DNA from: Strongylocentrotus droebachiensis | Lineage: Eukaryota; Echinodermata; Echinoidea; Camarodonta; Strongylocentrotidae | Assembly: GCA_035222895.1 (NCBI GenBank) | Contig: JAVYIG010006785.1 | Location: 46,001-110,000, forward strand | Direction: 5' to 3' | Length of the DNA: 64,000 nucleotides | In this document: in pieces, positions 11,464 through 22,631 of the stretch | Position numbering within the stretch: the first letter of the stretch is position 1 | Layout of the letters: every line of letters begins with the position of its first letter | Program-made: the position numbers and the translations under genes | Notes under the pieces: generated by a model | What the model saw: only the letters and a program-made list of their open reading frames with translations | What the model was told of the DNA's origin: nothing | Database searches by the model: none

Positions 11464-11720
11464 GCCTCTCTCTCTCTCTCTCTCTCCCTCCGTATGCTTC
11501 CTACTTCCCATATCTTTATCTCCAACTCACCGCGTCTTTCTCGAGCTCTCTCTTTCTTTCTCTCTCTCTATCTCTACCTGATCAATATCATCCTTACTTC
11601 CATTTTTCCTTTGTGTTTGTTCATCTTTTACTCTTGTTTAGGGGGTCTCTTAATCTCTTTCCTTTTTTCTTGTCTGTCACTTTTTTCTACCACTTTCTTT
11701 TAACCCCTTCTTTTCTCTCA
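11464..11720 (+). repeat. Interrupted pyrimidine (CT-rich) tract
   Basis: CT repeats at 11465-11487 and 11550-11575 lie within a longer pyrimidine-rich stretch. The two overlapping Ser/Leu/Phe-rich frames are composition artefacts. Confidence 0.8.
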
Positions 11721-12305
11721 CCTTTCTTCACTTGTATTTCGGCCTACTTTTGCATATCACTGTTCACCCGAGTTAACTACACACTAAATATAAATGTCAT
11801 AAAATTTAGCACGCCTGATCTAAATATAGCAATGACCGTTTAGAGTCGTTTTCTCTTCCTTTGAACAGGTGCCATCAATACATTATATTGGATAAGAATA
11901 TAACCGGGTGAGTTTCTTGAGACCATAGACATCATATAAAAACAATGGAATGGTAGACAGAAAGGTAATCATAGTAATACATGCGGCCTTTTTTGTGGCT
12001 TTTCTTATTTGCCTTCAAACTGTAGCTGACAAAATGGCGGATTTCTTTGACGTTACCATCCACACCCGTTGACCCTCTCCTCGGTGGTGCAGGGTAAACC
12101 TCGTAAAGACAAGCAGGGTACATTTCCGCTCGGTCAGGTGGTCGTATTTCCGATCGGAACAGACTAGCATCCTGTCCCTTTCACTAGGTCTTATCGGGTG
12201 ATAGTAGTAAAATAGAGATCTCGAAAACGGGGCCATCCATTACTATTGACCTCATCTGATTTTGTTTTCCCCCTTTTGAAATGAAAGGTGATAGGATCCA
12301 CCTCA
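11721..12305. other. Intergenic with one YY1-like motif
   Basis: CAAAATGGCGGA at about 12030-12041 resembles a YY1 site. No associated gene is visible. Confidence 0.4.
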
Positions 12306-12560
12306 TCCTTCACTTTCTATTTTCATTTGAAATCCTACTTAAATCAGATTTATCTCTTAACTATATTCTCTTTCCCTTCATCTTATATTATATGTCCACC
12401 TTATCCTTCCACATCATCCTTTTATCTCATCATTCAGTTTCTATTTTCATTTTAAATCATATTTAAACCAATTTTTATCTCCTATTCATATTCAATTCTC
12501 TCTCTCTCTCTCTTTCCCTCTCTCTCTCTTTCTCTCTCCTGTCTTTCTCTCTTTTCTTTC
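12306..12560 (+). repeat. Imperfect direct repeat followed by CT tract
   Basis: TTTCTATTTTCATTT followed by an AAATC-CAAATTTATCTC-like block occurs near 12310-12355 and again near 12436-12480. A CT microsatellite follows at 12498-12560. Confidence 0.6.
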
Positions 12561-12853
12561 TTTATATGTCTATTCAGCCTTGATAGTTTTGTTACTCCCG
12601 ACCCTTGTCCTATTTTATTTCTCTTTTCCTGTTGTTTAAATAATAAATACGCTATCGAGTATTAAGAATAAAATCCAATTATACGTTAATGTGGAAAATG
12701 TTACCATTATTTGAATTAATTAGATCTGAGATGCCTATGTTCGAAGAAAGTGTGATAGAATGTGAGAAAAGAAAAAATACCGTCATTCGTTTGAAAATAT
12801 TAGAAAATTAAGAAGATATTCATTATTCACTATTTCCACATATACCGTAGATC

Positions 12854-13000
12854 AGGACACTATTTCACTAAACTTGTCATCAGTGACAAATAACAGTTTT
12901 TGTTTTAAGGTCGTTAAATCCTTGCTTCTGATTGGTTATCAGCATATTGTCACTGTTTATTGTCATTTGTCTTTGAAAAGGGGCCATGTGAAATGGGTCC
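12854..13000. mobile_element. Degenerate short MITE related to 5805-5952
   Basis: The ends are imperfect inverted copies (GGACACTATTTCACTAAAC and, on the reverse strand, GGACCCATTTCACATGGCC). TTGTCATCAGTGACAA lies near the left end and an inverted GTCACTG-TTGTCA block near the right. The size matches the 5805 copy. Confidence 0.55.
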
Positions 13001-13401
13001 AATCAAGGTGAAACATCGGAAGTTTAAATCCCTTAATTTATTCTGCATCAGGAAAAGAAAAGTATCAGAAACAATCTATCCAAGATGAGAAGGTTTATTG
13101 GTTGTGCCAAGTTAGATCAGCAAGTTAAGCGTTATAATAGGGGCGAACATGTCACGTGACTATACTTGGGTACATTCAGGTAAAGCCACAGTTCGAGGGC
13201 GCCCTAAGTGGATATCGTCATAGATTTAGGGATGAGAAGAAAATTAAGAAGGAGATTACATTGGAAAAGAAATAAATCGAATCCAATCATTCGGGTCGTA
13301 TATTGATGAACATCAACTGAGATTGAGGTGAGAGACAGAATAACGGGCAGAGAAAAAACAGACAGATATAAATAGAGGGAGTCAATGAGGGAATGAGAGA
13401 A

Positions 13402-13436
<35 letters not shown>

Positions 13437-14028
13437 GATAAGGCTACTGAGAGTTTATACATTTTATACAGGGAAATCTAGAGAGGGATAGGCGAGAAGG
13501 GATAAACAGACAGAGATATTGAGCCGTTGGGCCTCATAAACGTAACGTATTTTCATCAGGACCGTAATATAAGATCTCTCAATAATGTCAAAGTAATATC
13601 TCATCTTAAACAAATGGAGGATATTATGTTTCGCAATCTTGATTGATGACTTGCATTTCTATTAGGCCTTTAGGAAAACCCTATCCTTCGTTTTCTTTCG
13701 AACCTTGAATTTGTTCCCATCATCTCATGTTTCCATCGCATGCAAATGTAATTTTCTCTTCTAGCACGCTTCGGGATGCATTTAGAATGATTTGAGCGGC
13801 TTGGGTGCCGTTTTAGCGACTTTGTTTCACTGTAATGCGTGTCTTGTCGTCTGCTTGTCTTTGCCATTCAGTGTTTGTACATTGCAAAACTTCATGAACA
13901 GTTTGCGTTTCGTATTACCAGGCGCGAGGGGGTAGTGGCGTCACGTGACACAAAACGTGATCGGTGATAATTGCTTCAGGATTATTTTGATGTCACGTGC
14001 TATAAGTCATGTGTCATATTTTCCCCCG
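13001..14028. other. Intergenic with (GA)n tract
   Basis: A GA microsatellite spans about 13394-13436. The rest shows no recognised feature. Confidence 0.5.
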
Positions 14029-14150
14029 TTGCACACGATGCGTCAGATCGCTTGCGCTATTGTGTACGCCACCAAGCCCTACAAAGACGAATGTGTGGAT
14101 GCGTCAGTAACTCAATACACTTTTGCGCTGTGCATCTTTAATTCATTTTG
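14029..14150 (+). repeat. Dispersed GCGTCA repeat, rearranged copy 3
   Basis: GTTGCACACGATGCGTCA at the start resembles the start of copy 1. A second block from GATGCGTCAGTAACTC resembles the inner half. Divergence is higher than between the other copies. Confidence 0.4.
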
Positions 14151-14640
14151 GACACAATGTCACAAAGAACGTGCCAGTCACTGACGCAATCGTACGTCAG
14201 TGTGTACCCTGGCTCAATTCAAACGGACAGCTGTTATAAAGATGATTATCATGAAGGAGAACAGTTTTATTAGAATTTTCCATTACCTCAAACCAAGGTA
14301 GGGAATAGGACACCGCAATCACTTTCTCTGTCAAACTTACAATACAATATGATGTCTATGATGTTTAGTTAGAACAAAATTTGCTATTGAATTACATCAA
14401 TAATTCTACCTCTACAGAACTTGCTTATCATCCAGCACCTAATTTTTCTAACTTTGGTCAATAATTGTTGATCATTTTACAGCGTTGTTCTCCACGGGAG
14501 ACAGCTTTCTGAAACTCGATAGAAGAAGCTTCCCGTGGCAGCTTGTCCTTATCAAATTATTCCTCAGTAGAAATCGAAGTTGTTGTTTGCGCCTCTTCGG
14601 GCCCGTTTTCCTTTACTTGCCTGTTCAACTTGATTCTCAG
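14151..14640. other. Intergenic, no feature recognised
   Basis: No repeat, open frame or motif worth naming. Confidence 0.4.
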
Positions 14641-14837
14641 TAGAAAGTGAGTGCGTGGGAGGAGAAAATGCGATGTCGCCGCCGCTGCGAGTTCACCCTA
14701 GCTGCACTCCGGCGCTGAAGTTTAAACCAAAATGGCGGCGAAATTGACGTATTTAACCAATTCAGGCGTAATCACGGGGACCTGATGCTCTATGTGGAGG
14801 CTGAGCGGATGGTAGGGGTGGAATCGAAGTAGTGTAG
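14641..14837 (+). promoter_or_regulatory. Candidate GC-rich promoter patch with YY1 motif and possible first-exon donor
   Basis: A short CpG-rich patch (14650-14760) stands out from its surroundings. It includes GCGATGTCGCCGCCGCTGCG and the exact YY1-type motif CAAAATGGCGGC at 14728-14739. YY1 sites of this form often sit just downstream of transcription starts. A plausible splice donor (TAG then GTGAGA) follows at 14837/14838. The open frame starting inside the motif is only 17 codons. Promoter function is inference from motif and composition. Confidence 0.3.
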
Positions 14838-15199
14838 GTGAGAGGACAATCACCCCTCCAGTCCCCCTCCCGATCCCGGAAATTAAGAGCCATATACGTG
14901 AGATAGGGTTGGGCTATAGGGAAACATACCCCCCCCCCCACCCATCCAACTGCGTGAACAAATTTTGACACCCATAAGGAGCATTGCGTTTCTGTTAATT
15001 TCCTTCATTTTTTAGAAATAAACTTATGAGACTGGATTCCATCTCTAATAACAAATTAAACAAATTAAAACACTCTCCTTCATGTTTCCGTGGCCCCTCC
15101 TTATTCATCGCATTTGGGCGTATGAAGAAACATTCTAAAAATTGAAGGTTGTCATGGTAGTTGGTTTTCAAAGCCGTATGGAAGAAAACAATTTAAAGG
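14838..15199. other. Intergenic with poly(C) tract
   Basis: Eleven C at 14929-14939, otherwise nothing recognised. Confidence 0.5.
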
Positions 15200-15275
15200 C
15201 CCCCCCACTCCCCCCCTCCCCCTCCCCCCCCCCACTACCCCGTTGACAAGTCGTGGCTACGCCATTGCTTCACCG
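15200..15275. repeat. C-rich tract with adjoining GTGGCTACGCCATTG motif
   Basis: Interrupted poly(C) at 15200-15240, followed by GTCGTGGCTACGCCATTG. Similar TAGC-GCC motifs sit beside poly(C) near 23100, 41301 and 41770, suggesting a shared low-copy repeat with a C-rich interior. Confidence 0.4.
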
Positions 15276-15753
15276 AATGCACCGTGTCTTGGAATTGCAC
15301 TCTATCACAAATCGATCCGTTTCGCTCCTGCGCGTGCATTTCACAACCATTGCACGATATGTGAACTTCTAATATGCTAATATTCAACTTGTTCAAGCAA
15401 GATGAAGTGTATAAGCAACCAATGTCTTACTTTATTTCCCCCTCGGTGGTATTTTCATGCTTATGTAATTTAAAGTACACAATCGAAATGAGTAATGACT
15501 TCACTCCTAGACGATGAATCCATCATTCAAACGAAGTACCAATGTTTCCCCTTTTTTTAAACTTCTGATACATTGGCAGGGAGAGCAGTATGTACATTGT
15601 CAATAAAGCTGGAATAATCTATTGATTGTAAATTATACGTTTTTTTTTTCTTATTATTATTCTATATGACTATGGATCAAGACTACATGTATGCTAAAGT
15701 TTTTTTTTCCTTTCTAATTTTTTAGGGAGGAATACTAATTTCATTTTAAACAG

Positions 15754-16200
15754 ACTCTCCGCGTTTCCTCTCGTTAGCTTGACTCAGTCTGTGTTTCTTT
15801 TAAACTTGGACGTGTTGAATCCACGTTTCCTCTCATTTTTATAAAGACAATAGACTAACTCCTTGTTTCCTATTAGTTTTATAGTCATAGACATTTTACT
15901 TATATCTGACTCTTATCCTCCTTTCATTTCATGTTCATACAAATCTGAACTCCGCCTTTTATGTTACTTTATCTTTACGATAACCTATGTTTACTTTGAT
16001 TTTATCTTGATAACAGACTTTAGCGTTTTCATTTTGTATACTGATCATAGACTGAACTCCACGTTTCATTTTATTTTAACTTAACTTCAAGTGTCTTTTT
16101 CTTTCATATTGATAATGAATAAACTTGACTCCTTGCTCCATTTCATTTTATCTTGATAATAGACTTGACTTCGTGTTTCCTTTCATTTGATCTTCATAGA
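15754..16200 (+). repeat. Diverged tandem array, period ~45-50 bp
   Basis: About nine imperfect units share the pattern AGACT-nn-ACTCC-nn-GTTTCCTTTCATTTTATCTTGATAAT, with clear matches near 15754, 15850, 16046, 16125 and 16162. Divergence is high, so the array is old. The 73-codon frame at 15863-16084 lies wholly inside it. Confidence 0.65.
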
Positions 16201-16277
16201 GAAGTGTGCGAAATTGAACATGACCTTGTCGCCTCTGTTTGAGGCCATCTCGGTTGTCTAAAAGGTAGCTGAGGCCT

Positions 16278-16352
16278 ACCGCGTTAGATTAAAGTACAGC
16301 GTTACATTAAAGTACAGCGTTAGATTAAAGTACCGCGTTAGATTAAAGCACC
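16278..16352 (+). repeat. 18-bp tandem repeat, four units
   Basis: The GCGTTA anchor occurs at 16281, 16299, 16317 and 16335, exactly 18 bp apart. The unit is GCGTTAGATTAAAGTACA/C with few changes, so it is much younger than the adjacent 45-50-bp array. Confidence 0.9.
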
Positions 16353-17100
16353 ACTGTGATAGTTCAATGGCATCAAACGAGAGTTTTTTTACGATGTAGA
16401 AAAAATGTTTATTTTAGCCTCTTTAATCAATTGACCCCAACATTTATATGGCTTACAAAATGTGGAAGTACAGGTGAAAATGACAGGTAAACACAACACA
16501 AATAAAGTTATCATGGAGATTAATGTCAATGAACATCAATTGTTATCAATGGGAGCGTATTTAGTTATTCTTCGAAGCCCATGCACTTTCAACGTCGTTC
16601 ATTAAAAAAACGCCTAGCTTCAAACATTTTCAGGAACAACATTATATCTTGCTTGTGTAATGATTATGATCTGTAGTATTGTGATCTGTTGCAAAGTTTT
16701 AGCACATTTTTGACTGTCTCACGTCGATAAAGATAATATAGAATCGCAAAGATGAACTTTTATTTCGGCCAAAATAATATCCCGCTATTCAATTGAGATT
16801 TGTTTTAATTTATTTATTTATATGTGTATTTATTTATATATATATTTCTTAGGTTTTCTTGGTTAGATATTCAAATATTTATTCATCTATGTTTGTATTC
16901 GTTTGGTTGTTTATTAATCTATCTACCTACATATTTATTGATATATATATTTATTTATTTATATTTGTATTTATATATCATTTTATTATTACTTATCATT
17001 GTATTTATAAATTTAACATTTAACATGATCTTTTCAGGACGTCTTTCATGGATTATTCCCTAGGAAGAGTGTCTGAAAGGATATATTATATTTGTTTTCC
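16353..17100. other. AT-rich intergenic DNA with TATTTA microsatellite
   Basis: TATTTATTTATATATA-type simple sequence runs from about 16806 to 17000. The Ile/Tyr/Leu-rich frame over it is an artefact. Confidence 0.6.
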
Positions 17101-18720
17101 TGGCCACAAAGATTCCATGCTTTCCAATGGGGATTATTTTTAAGTACACCATTATCATTTTGCCGTTTTGATCTTTTAACGACTTTTTCTGAACAGTCAT
17201 GTTTCTTTGTGCGTACTTTTAAGAATAAATTCGATTATTCGAAGATCTATAGAGCCGCCAAGCCTCCTGCACTCTTAAAAGAATTTCTCTTTCCATCTCT
17301 TACATACTCCCACCAGCTCCCCCACTCTATCTTTCTTTCTCATACTAACCTTCTCCAAACTGAACTTGAACTTTATTTTCCTTCTTCTCGCCCCAGAACC
17401 TCGGCTTGCGTGCATGTCAGGTAGAAACTCGAAGCCAGCACATGTTGGCATTGATTCGCTCACACGTACGGCAGTATTGATTGGATCGGTGCTCCTCAAA
17501 ATCCTATAGGGTCTGATCGAAGAGGGCCATCTTGAATGTTAGTCCAGCACTTAGATGTTTGGCCTAATTGTAGATGCAAAGGAGACGAACCTGACCCTGA
17601 CTGTGGATCAGGTCTCAACCAGGAGCCGCCTGGCTCGAGAGCCACTCCATCTCTCTCACCCTCTCTTTCGTTCTAAGTTTCTTTCTCGTTTTTTTAAGAT
17701 CTATGTCTCTGTTACCTATCACTTTATCTTTCTTTCTCTTTCTACTGTTCGATTTTTATTATTTCCGACTACTTTCTCTCTCATTTTCTCTCTCTCTCTC
17801 TCTCGTCGACTTTAGTTAGCTTCTCCCTTCCTTGATTCTTGAGTTTCAGTCTGTGACTTTAGTCTAGGACAATGTCGGTCCTGACTATATGGAGAAGGTC
17901 GCAAACAGGAGTGATATGGCTCGAGAGCTCGCCATCTCCCATGTCTCTCCCCCCCCCCCCCTCCACTCCTAGAACGAGAACGGACGGACCCCATGCGTGT
18001 TACCAAAATGTCCGGTAAAGGGGTACTTTTCGTGCGACAAAGTCCGGCCCGAGAATTGTTAAAAAAGGGGTGTATTAACTTTTCACCCGGAGATTTCTTT
18101 AAAAAGGGGGTGTTTTTTCTTTTTTTCTCTCATCTCTTTGGACTCCTCAGAAATTATTCCGAATTAAGGGGGGTACATTGAACATTTTTCATGATTTATG
18201 GGGGTCTCCAAGGCAGGAAAAGCCCGCGAAAAGCCCGCGAAAGAGGGGTTCGGAAATGTTGGCAGTCATCAGAGAGGGGGTGCTTTCAAAAAGAGGGAAC
18301 AAGCATAATTATGCGTACCCTTAATAACACTGAGTGGGGGGGGGGGGGGGGGCTGGGGTCTTTCTCTCTCTCTCTCATCTCTTTCATCTTTCGCATCTCT
18401 CTGTCTCTTTCTCTCAGACAATCTACAGCCTATACTGTTTACTGATGACATTCTTTCGTTTTGTTTGTTTGTTAGTTTTTAACATTTTCGATCAATATGT
18501 ACCACACAAGGCACACATCGACCCAAATTTATGGTTTATATCAGTACCTGTACTTTGGAAAGCGCTCTTTCCTTTATTGCGTAACAATTAAAGAATGACA
18601 TAACAATGCATGTGACTGCGTACGCGCACGCTTCCAAATTCGTTGTCATTGCAACGTACTAAAAACAATGATCATGTGCATTTCTATCATTTCAGTAATG
18701 TATTTCCATTTCCTTTTCAG
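17101..18720. other. Intergenic with CT, poly(C) and poly(G) tracts
   Basis: CT runs lie at 17777-17803 and 18361-18415, poly(C) at 17949-17961, and 17 G in a row at 18336-18352. CCTGGCTCGAGAGC near 17630 and TGGCTCGAGAGC near 17918 mark a weak direct repeat. No gene is supported. Confidence 0.5.
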
Positions 18721-18772
18721 CTCCATGGATATATATATAATCTCTGAAACCAAGGATTGAGGCATCATTTAG
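18721..18772 (+). other. Candidate non-coding exon (splice sites only)
   Basis: A 52-nt segment is bounded by a good acceptor (CATTTCCTTTTCAG ending at 18720) and a strong donor (TTTAG then GTGAGT, from 18773). The only ATG inside gives 11 codons, so if real it would be a 5' UTR exon. It lies on the same strand as the gene at 48381, 29.6 kb away. Splice-site pairs of this quality also occur by chance. Confidence 0.25.
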
Positions 18773-20085
18773 GTGAGTTTGTATCTCTCAATATTTCTTT
18801 CCGTTATTCACTGGATGTATTTACACCATACAATTTATTACAATAACAAGCTGTTAGATTTTTTTTTATAATTAAAGTCGACCTGAATAAGACACACAGC
18901 AGCCCTACATAAACTCACTATATCCAAACAATAAGATTGATTAAATGTTTAAAATTTGAGGCACTCTCCAGATTTCAACATTACAAATTCACCGCAAATC
19001 ACAAAAAACTTCCAGCAAATAATTTTTCTTTGTCGATTACTGATTCATTTATTTATTTACTATTTTTGTCACATTGCATTGTCGCGCGTTTATCCACATG
19101 CATTCATATAGACACGTTCTCTTCAAGAGCAGACGGTAACTGCTATTCTTTCATTTACGATTATCGATTTCAAGTTGGCGAAGCGGAAGTTTAGGAAGCA
19201 TGGTAAATGAACGCGTATCCGATTGGTTTGTTACGTCACAATATTAACAGGAAAGCAGAAACGATTGATGTTGTTTTTCGTTTGGAAATATGAAGAAAGA
19301 TCACTCAGCCAAACGCCTGAATGTATATTATTATTTCCCTTTAGTAGGACAAAATAACACATGAGGTGTCAAAACACAGGCTGGCAAACGAATCAACTTT
19401 GCAAATGGGGTCCCAAATGTTGAGAGACAATACAATAGTTGCAGGTGTTTATCAACATAGTTTTAAGACAAGATTGGCAAAGGTTGTCGTAATATATGAG
19501 GTCTTTTCATTCTTCGGTTAGTTTACTTTGATTTAATAGTCATATTATAATGACAAGCAAAACAACGAAAAAACATTTATACTAAATTTATATATTATCA
19601 TCATATTAGTTGATACTTGGGCTTCATAATTTCATATCGATATTGAAACTTCTATTTTTTTACCCCTACGTTTTTGTTTTATTCTCTGATATTACATGGG
19701 TGCATGCAGTGCATGCATGGAGCAAGGATTCAAATCTCCCCCCCCCCCCCCATGAAAGGAAAAATAATGAAATTAAAGTAAAGTAAAGTAAAACGATATA
19801 TATACAGGTACGTTACATTATAATACAAAGCATTTATGGAAAGCAAGCCTGTATTGTAAAATGTCGTATTTGCTGAGATGAATTGAAAAAGAAGAGGGGA
19901 AAAACGAAGAATTCCCACTCGTACTAAACGGAGAAAAGTGCAGAAAGGTAGGCAGATACGTGACTATTGATTTACGTCTTCGTCAAAGTTTATATTGAAA
20001 GGTCGAAGGTCTGGAGGCCTTACGTCAGATGTTCTTTCAATCAAGTTAGGGATCTGTAGAGGAGTTTGGTTGAAAAAAGAAGTCC
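18773..20085. other. Intergenic with poly(C) and AAAGT repeat
   Basis: Fourteen C at 19738-19751 and a short AAAGT repeat at about 19776-19793. Nothing else recognised. Confidence 0.5.
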
Positions 20086-20965
20086 CCATCCAGGACGATT
20101 CCTCGCATCAAATCTAGTTTTGTTAGTACACACGACACCCACTCAGTGAGGGTTAGAGGAGGGCACGAAAGGAAAAGAAAAAAGATCCAGGGGCGGCACA
20201 GGTCTGAAAATATCTGGCAACTTGCTAAAGAGCGGTGGAGGGGGTCTCCCGTCCAGCCTGACTCCTCGCATCAATTCTAGTTGTGTTGGTACACAAGACA
20301 CCCATTTAGCATGCTCAATAGTGTTTAAGAAGGTCATGGAAGGAAGAAAAAAATATGGCGCGGCACAGGTCCAAACAAAGGATATTGGCAACTTGCTAAA
20401 AAGCACGGGGGGGGGGGGTCCCATTTAGCGTGATTCCTTGTATCATTGCCGGTTGTGTATTCTACATGAAGCTGTGTTAGTCGACCGACACCCACTAAGT
20501 GAGGTGTTAAGTAGGGCATGGAAAGGGTATAGAGGTCCCAAGCGATGCCTGATTGTTTTATTAAGGGGGCGAAGCTTTAACAAAAAGAAAGCGAAAAGTC
20601 GAAAGGGGGTCTCCCATCCAGCCTATTTATTCACTTCAAATCTAGTTGCGTTATATAGGACGACATTCACTCAGTGAGGGTTTAAGTAGGGCATGGGGGA
20701 GTAGAGATGTCTTGGGACGGTGCCAGTGTTTTTGTTTTAGGGCCACAGGCTTTTAAAATTGTTTGGCAAGCTAAATAGGTTGGGGTCCCATACAGCACGA
20801 TTAGCAACATAAATTCTATTTATGTTATTATGGAGGACTCCCACACATTGCGAGCTTATACATGTAAGTAGGGTGTGAAAGTAGTTAAGAGGTCTAAAGA
20901 CGGTGCCAGTGTGTTTTTAAGGGACACAGGTGGTACAAATTTACAAGCTAAACAAAATAGGGCAT
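20086..20965. repeat. Satellite-like tandem array, five ~165-195-bp units
   Basis: Units start near 20087, 20250, 20421, 20615 and 20788 and end near 20965. Shared landmarks in order are: (T)CC(G/A)TCCAGC, a GATTCCTCGCATCAA-TCTAGTTGTGTT block, ACACCCACT-AGTGAGG, TAAGTAGGGCATGG, a GGTGCCAG or GGCACAGG block, and GGCAACTTGCTAAA before a G-rich junction. One junction carries 12 G at 20407-20418. Units differ considerably. Open frames here are repeat artefacts. Confidence 0.8.
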
Positions 20966-21021
20966 TTGTAAGATTTTGGTCGCTATCTATTTCCACAATC
21001 CCTAACAAGCAATAACAAAAT

Positions 21022-21330
21022 TTGTGATGATGATGATGGTGATCCACAGTATTTGTATGGCGCCATATATCTGTTTAAAAAATATTCAAAGGCGCTAGTG
21101 TTGTTGAATTTGGTGTTGTTCTTGTTGGAGGAAAGAGCATGTAGGGCAGGTCACGCTGCCCCTAAAGCATAACATTGTACATCTTTCTTTCTCATCGAAT
21201 TCTATTCTACGTTTTAAAAACTTGCGTTGACCAGAATATTTGTTTAAAGGGCTGGTATCCATTTACCTCACCTGGGTCGAGTGTGTCAATTGTAGATAAA
21301 TGGAATTACTGCTTCGACAAGGATTCGAAC
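21022..21330 (-). mobile_element. Degenerate SINE copy
   Basis: Read on the minus strand: a B-box-like GAGTTCGAATCC (about 21311-21322), a core with CACTCGACCCAGGTGAGGTAA, and a tail GGCGCCATACAAATACTGTGG ending in a CATCAT microsatellite (about 21022-21060). The same tail occurs at 36843-36893. Middle parts are diverged. Confidence 0.6.
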
Positions 21331-22254
21331 TCCTTAACTTCTGGCTCCTATTGGATGAAATTTATAATTAGTCATCGACTATTTAATGATAAAATGTAGT
21401 ACAACACAACAGCACTACGTTATAAAAAACATTTGTGAAGCATTTTCTTGCAGTTTTTTGACCTAATTCCATACTCATGTGTAAAGAGCGATACGAAAAA
21501 CAAGATTTGTAGTGTGTTCAATCACAGCAATATAACATTCTCGTATCCGAAATACAATACTTATTCTGATTGTAATATTTTCTTTAAAATCAACTCGGTG
21601 CCCGGGGTGGTTGTAGTACATAGTTGTAGTATATAGGTACACATAAGTGTGTCTTATTATTATCATTGATATTTAGAAAGGTTGACGATCATAGATTAGG
21701 TAACAAACGTTTCACGGTAGAACAGGATTGAACTAACAAGGCTGCTTGTGTGCATTCGCATACCAAACGCATATGGGCGCGCCAGCTTTATTGTTTATCT
21801 GTTGGTATAAGGAAAACAGTTCCATATCTACTGTAGATAAGGGAAACATTAGAGGGTCTTTGTTATTCCTGCGGTTATGGAGTTGGAGGTGTGACTCCGA
21901 TTGGAGTTAAATAGCTTGATTGTGGCTGATAACAAACCAATACATTATATTGCATTAATTCAGTTTTATGTATATTATGTGAACTAATAATTGTAGTGAT
22001 AACGAGAATATTACCCAACATCGGTTAGGCTGCGCTGTACACCACAAATGTTAGAGGATGGGTATAGGGGTACAGCATGTTGTATAAACTGGTCCCCAAT
22101 AAACTAGTCTATCGTGCACATTTCAAGATTCTATATTTGTGTGACTGTGTTTCTATAGCTTTGTTGGCACTTTTTGAAACAAAACAAGAATCATATAAAA
22201 TGATCGCAGACTTTCAGAAAATCTTTCAAAACGAAATTTCAAAAGCTTTACTCC
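21331..22254. other. Intergenic, no feature recognised
   Basis: AT-rich with short unsupported frames. Confidence 0.4.
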
Positions 22255-22258
22255 TTAA

Positions 22259-22627
22259 AGGTAAAGACCAGTAATGGTCATGCGATTGCATTGTGAAAGA
22301 AACGTTGTGGAATCGATCAGAAAAGGTTGATCATCTAGCATCTAGCATCTGCAAGGTTCTGGAATCATCAAAATGATAAGAAATTTGGCCCATTCTTCGT
22401 AAAGTTACAAGCACTATACACAGAAAGATGTATACGGGACTACCCTATATCTCTCACACGACCATGAGAGAAACAAATTTACCAAATATATGAATAAGTA
22501 GGCGGTTTCCCCGGCAAATTTTTTATCATCATGTATTAGTCAAAAAAATATTCTTTCACATGATTGGTAATGAGAGCTTCCATTTCATTTTTTGAAATTG
22601 GGGCGTTACCAATACTGGTCTTTACCT
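22259..22627 (+). mobile_element. TTAA MITE family A, copy 1
   Basis: A 369-bp element with inverted ends AGGTAAAGACCAGTA, flanked by TTAA at 22255-22258 and 22628-22631. The copy at 28277-28646 is the same element in the opposite orientation and is very similar throughout. The first ~180 bp are shared with family B copies (CATGCGATTGCATTGTGAAA, TGGAATCGATCAGAAAA, AGAAATTTGGCCCA). Confidence 0.9.
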
Positions 22628-22631
22628 TTAA

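Noticed and set aside
16278-16352. CRISPR-like regular repeat
   Set aside because: The units are 18 bp and contiguous with no spacers, in a eukaryotic context.
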